From positions 67,987,139 to 68,051,138 of the forward strand of contig NC_134577.1 in NCBI RefSeq assembly GCF_050947875.1: 64,000 bases of DNA. The letters run 5' to 3'. Position numbers and translations under genes: made by a program. Of the stretch, positions 22,498-33,597 are shown in pieces. This DNA comes from Dermacentor variabilis. Its lineage: Eukaryota > Arthropoda > Arachnida > Ixodida > Ixodidae. The notes below the pieces were generated by a model that had not been told where the DNA came from, did not search any database, and saw only the letters and a list, made by a program, of their open reading frames with translations. Within the stretch, counting starts at the first letter, position 1; each line of letters opens with the position of its first letter.

Positions 22498-22768
22498 CTG
22501 CCCCTGGTGCGGCGACACACGCCCTACACTCTTTCACATCTCGTGGGGGTGCGAGGGCAAACCTCAACACTTAAAGACTCCTAGCACGTCATTTGAGCGG
22601 TGGGAGGTACAGCTGACCGGCGATACCCTGGCGGGACAAGAAGCTCTCGTCCAGCAAGTACGTCGAGCAGCCATGGCCAGTGGAGTCGTGGAATGAGGAC
22701 ACCACCCACTCGACCTCAAGAGCAACCACCTCGATGGTCCGAATAAATGTTTTTCTCTCTCTCTCTCT
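22498..22768 (+). mobile_element. 5'-truncated LINE 3' end (unit 2 only)
   Basis: 271 bp absent from unit 3 (near 48582) and unit 1 (near 5776). Plus-strand frame 3 reads CPWCGDTRPTLFHISWGCE, a CCHC-type C-terminal motif, then GQEALVQQVRRAAMASGVVE and a stop (22694-22696), followed by aataaatg and a (CT)n tail. The ending parallels LINE B (ALVERARxAALANGIPE), so it is the 3' end of a related but different RNase H-bearing LINE family. No clear TSD. Confidence 0.82.
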
Positions 22769-23060
22769 TGGACATTCCTTGACGACACATCAAAATGTGC
22801 CAACGACTAACTGACCTCATATGACTAATCAAGTTTCTAATTACTTTACGGCACGTGATGTGATGTAAATAATGCAGCACGTGATGATGATGATGAAAAC
22901 TTTTTATTTAAGGGAAAAGGGAGGGGAGTTAGGAGAAGGGTGGTTGGATTCTTATTCCGGAATTCCGTTGGCTAAGGCCGCCGCCCTAGCTCTTTCCACG
23001 AGGGCTCGCTGGTCCTTGAGGGTTGAGCTGGACAGGGCTGCCTCCCATCTTTCCCACGTT

Positions 23061-23424
23061 GGCTGTTTTATAGTTTCTAAGGCACTATTAGCGTGGCAGG
23101 CCCATCCCATATGGTACAAATCTGATTTCTTCCCCCAGAATTTACACTCGGCCGAAAAGGATTGTGGCTCAATAACTTGTAGCTTGACTGGGTTATTAAA
23201 TGACATCGTTTGTAATCTTCGTAAATGACATTCTTCTGATTCGGCTGTTTTATAGTTTCTAAGGCACTATTAGCCTGGCAGGCCCATACCATATGGTACA
23301 AATCTGCTTTCTGCCCGCAGAATTTACACTCGGCCGAAAAGGATTGTGGCTCAATAGCATGTAGCTTGACTGGGTTATTAAATGACATCATTTGTAATCT
23401 TCGTAAATGACATTCTTCTGATTT
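23061..23424 (-). repeat. 182-bp tandem duplication inside LINE B (unit 2)
   Basis: ggctgttttatagtttctaa begins at 23061 and again at 23243, giving a period of 182 bp over two copies. Each copy carries the CCHC-type coding stretch CKFCGQKADLYHM(V/G)WAC. Because 182 is not a multiple of three, the duplication shifts the frame. The same duplication is at 48877-49239. Confidence 0.88.
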
Positions 23425-23439
23425 GTCTAATCCCTTAGT

Positions 23440-24471
23440 TGGGCCCGGGTATTTTCCTCGCGATAAGCGCAAGTGTCGTAATACGTCTGCATAAGTTAAT
23501 AATGACACTGGCAAGTCCGAGTCTTCTGGGAGGGAGGAGGAGGGAATCCGGGGTAGAAAAGCTCGGGCGGCAGCGTGTGCACACTCATTTCCCTCTACAC
23601 CCTCCTGACCTGGCACCCAAATCAGCTCTTTGCGTGAAGCAAAGACCCCAGATTGTTTGAGAATCCTGCAAGCTAGCGGTGCAATTCGGCCCCGCGTGAA
23701 ATTTCTATGTGCAGTTTGCTAGTCTGTAATGATGTATTCGGAACTAGGATGCGAAGCCGCCATGGCGATCGCCACCTCTTCCAATTTTGCAATTTCCCCA
23801 TGACGAACGGAAAGTCCATTGACCGTCTGCCCTTGATGCACCACCGATATTGAGGAGACTCCTCCCACCGGACCCGCAGCATCCGCAAAGAAGGCTCCCT
23901 CTAATTTAGAATAGATCTGGTCCATCTTCTTGGCTCTTGCCCTCCTCCTTGCTTGATGATATTCTGGGTGCATATTTTTAGGAAGGGGCAGTGTCTCGAA
24001 TTTGCCCCTCCAGTCTTTCGGAATGTCTTGTCTTGTTGCCGTATAGTAAGGACAGCTGATATTTAGGTCCTGTAGTACCTTGCGTCCCGTTTTCGTTCCT
24101 GCCAATCTGGCATATTGACTTAACAGCTGGGCCTCAATTATCTCATCTGTTGTATTGTGCACCCCCAACTGCAATAAGCGCTCTGTAGATCTTTTGACCG
24201 ACAGTCCTAGTGCCTTCTTATCTGCTGTTCTGAGCAGGACATCGAAATGTTTTAAATCGGACCTCCTCATCCGAAGGTACGGAGCCGCGTACAGAATTCT
24301 GCTGAGTATAAGGGCTTTGACCAACCGAAGAGTGTCGTTCTCCATCATCCCTCTGGTTTTATTAGTGATAGGTGTGATCATTCGCGTTACTTGTTCGCAT
24401 GATGTACGGAGTTGAGTAATCATTGCTGCGTTGACACCCTTGTTGTTAACCAGTAGTCCCAGGATGCGCAC
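23440..24471 (-). pseudogene. LINE B thumb and RNase H (unit 2)
   Basis: The frame 24471-23719 starts VxILGLLVNNKG-like (RT thumb boundary), passes through a helical thumb (LRLVKALILSRILY) and reaches RNase H motifs FFADAAG, KLEEVAIAMA and YIITD before a stop. The continuation, in the frame of 23616-23077, has WVPGQEGVEGNECAHAAARA, the last RNase H block (GNExAH). The stop between YIITD and this block is also in unit 3. Confidence 0.82.
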
Positions 24472-24474
24472 TGT

Positions 24475-25293
24475 CTACACTTCAGGGGTCGCAGCGTCGT
24501 GCACCCTAATTTTGACCGGGGCTTCATCTACTCGTCTGCGCATGATTAGAAGTGCCGATTTTTCCGGAGAGCAGCGCAGTCCGCACTCCTCGGCATATTT
24601 TTGGACTGTGGAAGCAGCCTCTTGGAGCGCCTCCTCCATCTGCCCCAGACTGCCCTTCGTCACCCAGACCGTGATGTCATCTGCATAGAGGGCGTGCCGA
24701 ATTCCTTCTATGCGATCGAGTTGTTCCGGCAAATTTATAAGGGCAATATTGAAGAGCAGAGGGGAGAGGACGGCTCCTTGTGGCGTACCCCTGGTGCCCA
24801 TAGGTATTGGCTGGGACCTAAAATCTTCAACTTTTACATGCGCCTGTCTGTCTAGTACGAAGTCTCTGATGTATTCAGAAGTCCTTCTTCCACACTGTGT
24901 CTTCCGCAGGTTCTCCAGGATCTTCGAGTGCTTCACATTATCGAAGGCGCCCTTGAGATCTAGAGCTAAGATGGCTCTGCTACTGCGTTTGTTGGGTGGG
25001 TCAATCACTTCCATCTTGAGCTGCAGCAGTGCGTCTTGCGCGGATAGGCGCTCCCTGAAGCCAAGCATGGTGTGGGGCATGTAATCGTTTTCCTCCAAAT
25101 ACGCTGAAAGTCTGGCATGCACTGCTTTCTCCATCAGCTTGCCGGCACACGAAGTGAGCGAAATCGGACGGAGGTTGTTAATATTTACCTCTTTGCCCAG
25201 CTTAGGGATAAAGCTGACATCTGCCGATTTCCACGCCAGGGGCAGCTTGCCAGCTCTCCAGCACTCATTGATATAATCCGTCAGCTGGCCCAT
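24475..25293 (-). pseudogene. LINE B reverse transcriptase core (unit 2)
   Basis: 272-codon frame with FIPKLGKEVNINNLRPISLT (about 28-47), motif A LALDLKGAFDNVKHSK (109-124), GTPQGAVLSPLLFN (169-182) and catalytic YADD (203-206), then CGLRCSPEKSALL. It overlaps the preceding frame by a few bases in a different phase (frameshift near 25290). It ends at a stop after ATPEV, shared with unit 3, directly before the next frame. Confidence 0.92.
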
Positions 25294-26426
25294 AGCACCT
25301 TCTTCTTTATGTTGGCGAGCAAGCCGACCGTAATTTTGTCATGTCCTGGCGTCGTGCCTCTTCTCATGGTAAGTAGCGCCACCTGTATTTCTTCTACTTC
25401 GAAGTCTCTGTCGAGTTCTGGATTATCTTTGCCTTGATACTGCAACACAGGCTCGTCATCATTGGTCGTACAGAGGACTTTTCTCGTCAGGGCTGCCACC
25501 AGCTGCTCATCCGTACCCTCATAGCCGTGGAGGGCTCTCTTGAGGTTCCGCTGCTGCTCTCCGCTCGTCTTGCTGGGTTTGATGAGGCATCGCAGGAGGC
25601 TCCAAGTCAACTTGACGCCAAGCCCGCCTCTCAATGAGTCACACTTGACTAGCCAGTTGTTCTTGGTGAAGGTCCACGCGTATTCCTCTGCTTGTCGGGT
25701 AATTTCAGCGATCTTGATTTTAAGCTTGCGATTGTGTTTTTGCTTTTTCCACCTTCTGGTGAGGCCTCTCCTGGCCTTGCAGAGGTGGAGCAGGTGGTTG
25801 TCGACTGCCGGGACATCCTCTGAGGTGTGCAGCGTTCTCGTGACTTCCTCTCTAGAAGCTAGCAGTGACTCAGCCCATTGCTCATAATCTTCAATAGGCG
25901 AGTCGAGTTGAGGACCCTTGGACTCTCGAAAAAGCGACCAATCCGTAAGCTGGGCTTGCTCCCTGTGTTTACGATGCTTCTTGTGGTCTAGGCGAATTCG
26001 GAGTATATAATGATCACTGCCTAAGGTTTCGTGCGTATTTTGCCACACGCAATGTTTAACATTTTTGACTAGCGTTAAATCGGGGCATGTGTCCCTTTAA
26101 ACGCTATTGCCTATTCTTGTAGCATGCTGCGGGTTCGTCAGAATAGTAAGAGCCATATCCGATATTGCTGCTGCCAATTTCCCGCCTTTTACGTACTCGT
26201 TGTTGTAACCCCAAAGAAAGCTGTGCGCGTTAAAATCCCCCACTATAATGAGAGGCGTAGTTTTTGCAGCCTGGACTGCTTTCCGAAAAATTTCGTCGAA
26301 GACTGCTGCCCTGTGTTCAGGGCGGCTGTATGTGTTAAGTACGTCCGCCCCTTTATTGGAACGAGTATTGGGGAGAGTACGAATAAACACATGTTCTATT
26401 TCAGCATTAAGTTCGAGGTCTATAGT
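25281..26426 (-). pseudogene. LINE B endonuclease C-half and RT fingers (unit 2)
   Basis: The frame 26390-26097 has the signature LIIVGDFNAHSFLWGY and stops after IGNSV. The frame 26048-25281 resumes with LGSDHYILRIRLDHKKH (endonuclease end), a basic linker (RRWKKQKHNRKLKIKI) and the RT N-terminal motif RGTTPGHDKITVGLL. In unit 3 the first break is absent (ccctttaaacg here against cccttgaaacg there), so it is private to unit 2. Confidence 0.85.
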
Positions 26427-26489
26427 TGAAGCCGTACTGTCCTAATGTACAAGTATGCAAGTCGAAGTGTTAGTTTGATTTGTACTGTA

Positions 26490-26627
26490 TCACCTGAGTT
26501 TAACTGCCACATTAACGTCCTGTAACGCGATTACATCCGGCCTCTCATCTAGACAGTCCACGTACTGTTGCAGGGATTCCCGCTTACGTTTAAAACCCCT
26601 GCAGTTCGATTGTAATATTGTTAACAT
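26490..26627 (-). pseudogene. LINE B ORF2 start, endonuclease N-terminus (unit 2)
   Basis: 45 codons from the ATG at 26627: MLTILQSNCRGFKRKR, then PDVIALQDVN, the first acidic motif of AP-type LINE endonucleases. It ends at a tga where unit 3 has a serine codon (tca), a nonsense change private to unit 2. Confidence 0.75.
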
Positions 26628-26852
26628 AGTTTGACTAGCCATATTGCAAACTGGAAGAGGTCAGTCCTTGTTCTTTACTCAGGTCAAGCGCATTATCAGA
26701 CGCAGTCGGCCTGGTGCCCATTTTTCCTGTCAATCTGGGTGTCTTAGTGCGCGAGCATTCAGCGAATTCTTGTAACTTACGGTCAATCCTAATCTCGTAA
26801 GCATGGAATTTTGAGAGATGCGGCTCTAACGTTTTATGAATTGTCTGCTCTG

Positions 26853-28482
26853 TCATTCCTTGTAAATCTGCTCAATTCTTTTGCTTAGCGTCTCTTCAAT
26901 TTTTTCTACGCTAGCCTGTAGGCTTGGTAGCATGCGACATTCCATTTTCTCGATTTCCTCTCGCATGCGCTTTTCCATGCTTTCCATCCATGCTCTGAAT
27001 TTCTTTGTAATTGCGTCCACATCTGCGCGTGTCGTACGCCCCTCTGTCGAGGGTGCAGCCACCAACGCTACGCTGCCGATCGATGCTCCTCGACCGAATT
27101 CTGACATACGAGGGGGTGACTTAGTTGCACTACCTGACGGCAGCGGGGGAGGGTTGTCCTCCTCCATCGCCTGAGCTGAGGGTACCTGAAGTGCTCTAGA
27201 GTTTCCTGGATCGTTCGCTGCCGTCTTCTCTCTAAGTTGTTGTATTTCTAGTTTGAGCCTTTCGTTCTCAGCGCTAAGTATGTCATTAGACAACGTGTGG
27301 GGAGGGGAGGCAACCACACTCGCCCATCTCACCTTGTTGCTGCTCGTTTTGTTTCCGGGACTGTGTTGTGGCTCTGGCCCATCGTGCTTGTCTGCTGGAC
27401 GACCGCCTCCTTTAGGGCCCCCTGTGAAGGCTCCCGCATGAGGTCGAGGCGAAGGGGTCTCCCCCTGCGTCCGAGCTTGCAGGTCGGGGGCTTCGCTCCC
27501 TCCAGCGTTCCTGGAGTTATGTTGCTGACTGGCTTTTCTATTGACGGGCTTCCGCCTGGCCCCATTTCCAGCACCGCCTCTCCTGTACTTTTGCGTGCAC
27601 TGAATTGATCCCGTGGCATGAGTGCAAATTAGGCAGCTGGGTTGACACTCGTGGCCCTCTTCTAGATCCGTCTCACCGCAAGCCTGGCATCGACCGGCCT
27701 GTGGATTAGGGCAAACATCGGCGCGATGTCCGATCGTGCCGCAGTGGGGACAGGCAGGCGTCGTCTTGCGGTAGAGGCGAACCGGCATAGCTTCTTCCCA
27801 ATAATAAACGTTGAAAGGCACCTTCCGGCCCTCAAACGTGATCGCTGCTACGTTGGTCTCTCCTAATTTTCGGACTCCTACTACTGGAGCCTCTGGCGAA
27901 TAAATGGCTTGAGTAATATCCGCTTCAGTGGGGATCCACTTGAATAACACCACGGCTTGTGTTGTCCGATGACTTGAGGTAGGCTTGAACCGCTCGGGCC
28001 CGTCCTCCGAGTTGGAGCTGTCTGATCGCAAGGACCTGACGAATAAGTTGGGCGTTCTTGATGCCAATAATAATTATAATCTGGTCCCAGGCCGGTCAAA
28101 TAGTGAGCGCCTGCGACGCCCGCGGTATGCCGGTGGCAGCGTACGTTGCTTCCTCGATCAGGTTGCTGCCCTAAAATTGTGCGAGGTCCAGAGTTCCCTG
28201 TGGCTTGATGATGACCACAGCGTCTTCCGCTCCGAATTTGGGCATGACTTTTGGCTTCCAGCGTTTACTTTGAGCTTGCTTGCCAAGAGCCAGAGTGGTG
28301 ACGTGGCCGTCACTGCCGCCACCGTGGCTGCCTTGATGTTCGGAACGGTCGCGCGTCGAGGTTGCTCGCCCCAACTTTTTCTGGATGGTATACTCCGTAG
28401 TTTCATCAAAGACTGGCGTCTCCGCGGTCGAAAGCTCCATTTCTCGCATGCTGTCTGGGTCATAGCCCAGTACGAGAGCCAT
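26853..28482 (-). pseudogene. LINE B ORF1, nucleic-acid-binding protein (unit 2)
   Basis: The start is the ATG at 28482 (MALVLGYDPDSMREMEL). That frame stops at 28171 by a tag codon where unit 3 has aag. The main body is the frame ending at 26853 (404 codons counted from 28067, but the first 40 or so appear out of frame; the native frame seems to rejoin near 27935 at PTEADITQAIYSPEAP). In that 404-codon numbering there are three zinc knuckles: C106-C109-H114-C119, C127-C130-H139-C141 and C145-C148-H150-C157. A Pro/Gly-rich linker and coiled-coil stretches (NERLKLEIQQLREK and the C-terminal region) follow. ORF1 proteins of this type bind element RNA. A further frame continues the coiled coil at 26635-26856. 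Confidence 0.82.
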
Positions 28483-30610
28483 GGAGGCCGCGTCTGGTGC
28501 CGCGTCCGCAGCTACCGTGCCTACGGCGTTCGCGTGGTTGAAGAATATAGTCCCGCAGAACTGTCAAAAGTTGGCCCACCTGGATAATAATGGTGTTCGC
28601 TGGTTCCTGGCAACTTCACGGATGTGGTCCAGCTGGTTTCGGGCGGTGCAGAACAAATTTTTTGGCGGCAGGACATCGATTCGGTGGAGCCGACGTGAAA
28701 TGCGTCCACTCTATATACTTGACAGCTCGCAGCGCACCCCCCCCCCCCCCATGCAGCACGTGAGTTTGCCTGGCATATTTCAGTGGACCAAATTCCAAAG
28801 ACGAAGCCAGTTTTGAGATATGCGCCGTCATATTTGCGGTTGTTCTTCTTTCTTTCTAATAACAATGACGTTTTACGCACTTCAGCAGAATAAATGACTG
28901 GAACGCCAGCGCATTTCCTCGCACACTTTGGCGGTCAATATCTCGAACCTGGCACCGTCCTTATAATTCATTCAAACTGGATGCCTGTACTCACCGGCTA
29001 CAACTGGTAGGTACAATGCCGTTAGGCATTTAGTACAGAATTTATCAGCTACAAATGGTGTTCTTTAGTCTGCGGGCCACCGGGGCCGTCCGGGCAAAGC
29101 CGCGAGCGCGAGAAGCTCTCGAGCTTGGAGGGCCGGCACAAGCCCACGAAGTGAAAAATACAAGTAAACTAATTTTTTAAAACTTATCTATTGCGTGTTC
29201 CGAACGGACGCCTTGTCGCGTCTCTGTCCCGCCTGAGCTCCACAGCTGGGCGACCGCAAGGGCGCCTGGATCGAGCCTCCTCTCGTGCTTGACGTCTACG
29301 CGAAGGGCGAAGACGAAAAGTGGAAGCCGAACACCGAGACCGAACGCCAGCAAGCCCCGACCTCGGACGCAGCTTGGTCCGGTTCCACCGCCGCAGTTGC
29401 TTCCAACATCTGCCAGCCATATTTCTGGGTCTGGAACTCCGCTGTCTGGTTTCTGTAAGTTGATGCCATCTTTGAACTTTCGCGGATAACATCGCTGAAC
29501 CGCAAGCATGTATAATACCTCTTAGCGGTCGACGCGCTTCCGGCGGCAGTCGTCAACGAGATGGCTTAACTTGTCTAGTCTTGTTTGCGCACACCCACCC
29601 AGGTGTCGCCTTGCGCCGAAATCGAGGCGGCCGTTCTGGAACGCACAACCGCGTCGCAACGCTCAAGGATGCAGCAGCTGCACTCTCATCTGAGCAGCTG
29701 GGCAACCTTCGTTCGAAGCCACTTGCTATGGCCGAATGCTCAACCTTCTTGGCACACGCACTCACGCACCACCGACAACGCCCTCATGTATACGTCAGCT
29801 GCTCTTCCAACGCCTTCCAGCCCGATTCCATATGCTACCTGCTACGGCTTCAACCCTGAACCCGACACCGCTTCCCACATTCGCCGACGAGGAGACGAAA
29901 ATTGACAGCCCACTTCCGCTTGTTGCTGACGCTGTTCCAGCGCCACCGTTCTGCATAGTTTTGTTTGGTTTGGTTTGGTGCCCACGGATATGGCTCAACC
30001 AACTACGGGAGATCGGCCATGAATCTGCACGTTCATCGCGGCCATTTCGCTTTGCGGCATCGTCGACTCCTTTCCACAACGCTGAGCTGGCTCGTCGGTG
30101 TCCCTCGGCGTAACCGCGCGAACGCTCTCGTGCCTCTGCTGGTGCGTTCGTCGTCTTCTTCCACAGCTGGCTACGGTGCCGCTCATATGCCGGCGTTCCC
30201 GCACTTCCCCTCCCTCTGCGACGGTGCTGACGTCACTGGCCCACTGCCAGTCGGCGCGGTCATCTCGGTCTCATATTCTTAGCCTAAATGTATTGCAACA
30301 TGGGAACACGCACCTGTGCTCTAATTTCTCATTAGCGAGTACGGTAAACGGAGGACACTTTTCATTGTCGTCTAGAATCTAGAATCTTCGTCAAAATTGG
30401 CATGACCACTTCTCAAGAAAAACAAAACTTATAATCACTATTATTTAAACATAAATGGTACTGACTAATAAGTTAGCAGGAAGCAAGGACTTAATATTAC
30501 GTTTACATTGCGAACCACGGCCACTGACGCCCTCGTGGCTACGTGCCATAAGTTCAAGGTGGCATGTCGCGCTTCGTGCATTTGGCTTCTTCGGCGTGTA
30601 TATCGCCGTG

Positions 30611-30632
30611 ATATATATATATATATATATAA
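30611..30632. repeat. (TA)n microsatellite
   Basis: Counterpart at 56430-56457 is longer and interrupted. Confidence 0.9.
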
Positions 30633-30676
30633 TATGTTCATCTAGAGTGATCCAATTGTCTCCCCGGAATAGAGTG

Positions 30677-30841
30677 ATGGAGCTACGAAGTTATCGTTGC
30701 TGCGGCATGACTACCGTGACGGACCAGCCAGCCCCTTCTGTGGCTCCGGAAGCATCAGCGGTGGTGGTGTTCCACCCGTTACCCTCGGAATGTTCAGTGG
30801 GACCGATGACATTGGCTGGCTTACGTTGTAAGAATGGGTGA
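30677..30841 (+). CDS. Unrecognised 54-codon ORF kept in two units
   Basis: Frame MELRSYRCCGMTTVTDQ to LAGLRCKNG. The counterpart at 56500-56664 keeps the same length, start and stop, with only Gly-to-Ala changes near the end. Two near-identical copies are weak evidence because the flanking non-coding DNA is equally conserved. No domain is recognised. Confidence 0.15.
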   Translation: MELRSYRCCGMTTVTDQPAPSVAPEASAVVVFHPLPSECSVGPMTLAGLRCKNG

Positions 30842-31828
30842 TTGGTCATAATCATTGGGAACATATGTCACCAATATTGGCGAACGTCATCTTCTATCTG
30901 AATGGAAGAACGAATGGTTGGTCTGACAACCAGGAGCCACGAACTTTGCAGCTAGGACACGTGTAAGCAGCAGCAGCTCCCGGGGGGACCTGCTCACCAT
31001 GCACTTCGGCCAAACAAAAATCCCAGCTGCTAAACAGTTGACGTCCCCCACCGCGCATAAGTCGATGGAATTGTACATATTTTACATTCAAGATTTGCTG
31101 GCACAGTGCCGCAAAGGTGACGGTGACATGGCTGAGTGGGGTATGGGGAGCCACGGGCTCGAAGGAATAGCGGGCGATGCATTCAACCTGTTGATGTGCA
31201 TTAACTGCGCCACAGTCGATGTCATTATCAAGGAGGGCCAGCGCCAGCCCAAGGTTATTGTTACTCCGTAATAATATATAAGTGCAGGTTTTACCACCTG
31301 GGCTTCTCATGCGTTCACGTAAATGTATGCAAGCGTTTTTCATATAAGCTCTTTTCTGAAAGCGATTGCCACCGTAGGGAATCCCACCGTATGAATCGAA
31401 AGCCAGTACATATAGCCTAGGAAAGCACTTATATATTAGTCTGTTAGCTCACCATGATATCGCGATGCTTTTAACATCACATGGTCGGACTTTTCGACGA
31501 GACGTACAGCGCTGACTTAGTTTCTCCCCAGTGTTAATCTTTCTGAGTCTGGCCACTCACTGAATAACTGCCTTATCCTCATAATTGAGGTGCTGAAGAA
31601 GGCTTCGAAATGAAAAAAAATTTTGTTAGTTTTGATACGTAATAACTGACAGAAAATTTTTTGTGGCCGTATTATGAAACAATTTCTGGTGGTGGCTGCT
31701 TAGCTACGACAAAATGAGATTTAATCCTACGTCGCATGCTGTCCACTAGAGTGTACAAATTTCAGCGATGTTTGCAGTAAAGTTAGTGCTTCCGAGAGGC
31801 TATTGTGCATAGTGTCAACTTCAGTGGA

Positions 31829-31910
31829 CTCTATGCTCCCCTTTCCCCCAGTGTAGGGTAGCCAACCGGGCTCAGTCCTGGTTAACCTCCCCGCCTTTCA
31901 TTTATCATTT

Positions 31911-31950
<40 letters not shown>
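31829..31950 (+). mobile_element. LINE A-related 3' UTR relic with (CT)n tail (unit 2)
   Basis: The stretch gtagggtagccaaccgggct followed by cagtcctggttaacctcc resembles the LINE A 3' UTR (gtagcgtagcaaacctgtta, then agctaaactggttaacctcg). Both can fold as a hairpin with AACC..GGTT arms. It ends in (CT)n at 31912-31950. The counterpart is at 57656-57752. Confidence 0.6.
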
Positions 31951-31953
<3 letters not shown>

Positions 31954-33523
31954 GAACAGCAGTAGTTTTCTATAGCTGCTCTAGAAGGCGCCGCCCATCG
32001 CCGTTCTTGCCAAACTCTGCTTCAAAGATTGCGTCCTGTTTGTTCCAACGGGTAAGTGACGCACATCACCATACTTTGACATAGAACGCTCATGACACTG
32101 CATTTTCGTATATCTAATTTCCTACACGGCATAGAAGAGGCCTTCGGAGGCAAGACCTGTAAATATGGTTGCAGAGTTGAAGCCAAGTTCTAACTACGGA
32201 AGAGATTCTCTAAAACATCCATTGTAGTGGAACACATGCATGACAGGGAACAACAGAACGTGTGTGGGTTGCATCTTCTGCGCACTATATGGTCCCGGCT
32301 CCTTTCACTTTCTATTGAATCGTTTCTTTGTTATGTCTCCGATGTGTTTCCACGCAGTAACACTTGGTGCATTACGTTATCCAGCGAGCTATTATGCAGT
32401 AACAATTGAATGAGTTACGCACAGCTCCTGTCGAAGCAAAACGAAGGCCAGCTACCCGAGAAAGTTTATGTGCCGTCGCGTGAGTCACCGCAAACACCAC
32501 TCGTTTCTCCTGTCGAAAATGATGTGATGAAGCTATTCATGATGCGGCAACAAAAAGTCAAACAACCGTAGCAATTTTCGGCGGGAGTTGTATACTGATG
32601 GTTAAAAGTCTGGCAGCGACCATTTTCAATCCAGTCGAAGTTCCATAAATTTCAGCGAGCGCAGCAGACGCGCTGTTAGCTCGCTGACCTCGATATAACG
32701 CGCGTACAGTGTTCGGACGTGTTTATGCTGTCGCCCATATATTTAGTTAAGCTATGTTAGGGTTACATTCATATTAACTGCACAACGAATACGGCGACTA
32801 AAAACTGCTCCGCAGCTCATATGAATCTGTACCAACTTGCCCAGCTGTCAGTATACTTCTGTTACATTAGGGTTAGGTTGCACGCGTTGTTGTCTGCTTT
32901 TCTCAGCTGCCGTCTAGATACTGACTGCCAAGTTATCCGCAGCACGTCGTCAGGGGACTGATTTATCCGCATTCATGTCCGTCGCGTGCATGCATAAGTA
33001 AAGGCTCATAAATTGAAGCAAATATTTGCATCAGACAACCCGCCTATAATTCAGTGAAATATTTCTTGTTTAGCATTATGCTCCAAACAAAACTTTATTT
33101 GCCTACCACAATGACGTTGGTTGCTGGTCAGTCGTTCGTCTCTCGCCTCGTGGGCACGTGAGCGTGGTTCCACCGGACTGCCTAATTATAGCCCTGCATG
33201 TGCGCCTACAAAATAATGCCAGTAAGCGCACCACTATCGTGCAATATCAAACAGCAAACCATTAAAACAGTACTGTTACGCACGCGAAGCGAACAGGCAA
33301 GGGACGAAGAGTCAAAGAAAGCCGTCGCTTTAAAACGGATACTGGGCCTATGACAAACGCACTAAAGGAAGGACGGGAGGGGGGAGGGGTGCGAGTATTG
33401 TTCACCAGGCGTTCTTAACGCCCCTATTATAAAGAAAGATATACGCATACTTCTTTGTTCATGTGGAATCCATAGTGGTGTATGCGAGGGAATGCTCTCG
33501 CTTTCCTCATACACCAATCGCCG
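31951..33523. other. Gamma block, unexplained non-coding stretch
   Basis: Near-identical to 57753-59323. No ORF of note, no recognised repeat and no RNA gene. The short ggttaggttg piece at 32870 is not a telomeric repeat. Confidence 0.5.
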
Positions 33524-33527
33524 CAAA

Positions 33528-33582
<55 letters not shown>

Positions 33583-33597
33583 GAAGAAAGAAAGAAT
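33524..33597. repeat. (GAAA)n microsatellite (unit 2)
   Basis: About 74 bp of GAAA with one interruption. Only about 27 bp at 59324-59350 in unit 3. Confidence 0.95.

Larger units (their letters stand above)
19332..22884. other. Beta block (unit 2)
   Basis: Matches 2717-5893 and 45597-48699. No host gene recognised. Holds a young SINE, a MITE-like element, a degenerate SINE, a TA microsatellite and a LINE 3' fragment, listed separately. Confidence 0.65.
22885..28750 (-). mobile_element. LINE B, apparently full-length RNase H-bearing LINE (unit 2)
   Basis: About 5.87 kb on the minus strand, flanked by the 13-bp duplication atgcagcacgtga (22872-22884 and 28751-28763). The empty site is in unit 1 near 5890. 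In sense order: a G14 tract (28737-28750), about 255 bp of 5' UTR, ORF1 (zinc knuckles, coiled coil), ORF2 (endonuclease, RT, RNase H, CCHC), a short 3' UTR with aataaa and a (CAT)n tail. Several stops and frameshifts make it inactive, and a 182-bp internal duplication disrupts its 3' end. Confidence 0.92.

Noticed and set aside
30894..31343. 149-codon minus-strand frame with a CPSC motif
   Set aside because: A one-base loss in an A run breaks it in unit 3, and no family is recognised.
32860..32885. ttagggttagg-like telomeric motif
   Set aside because: Only about one and a half units; not an array.
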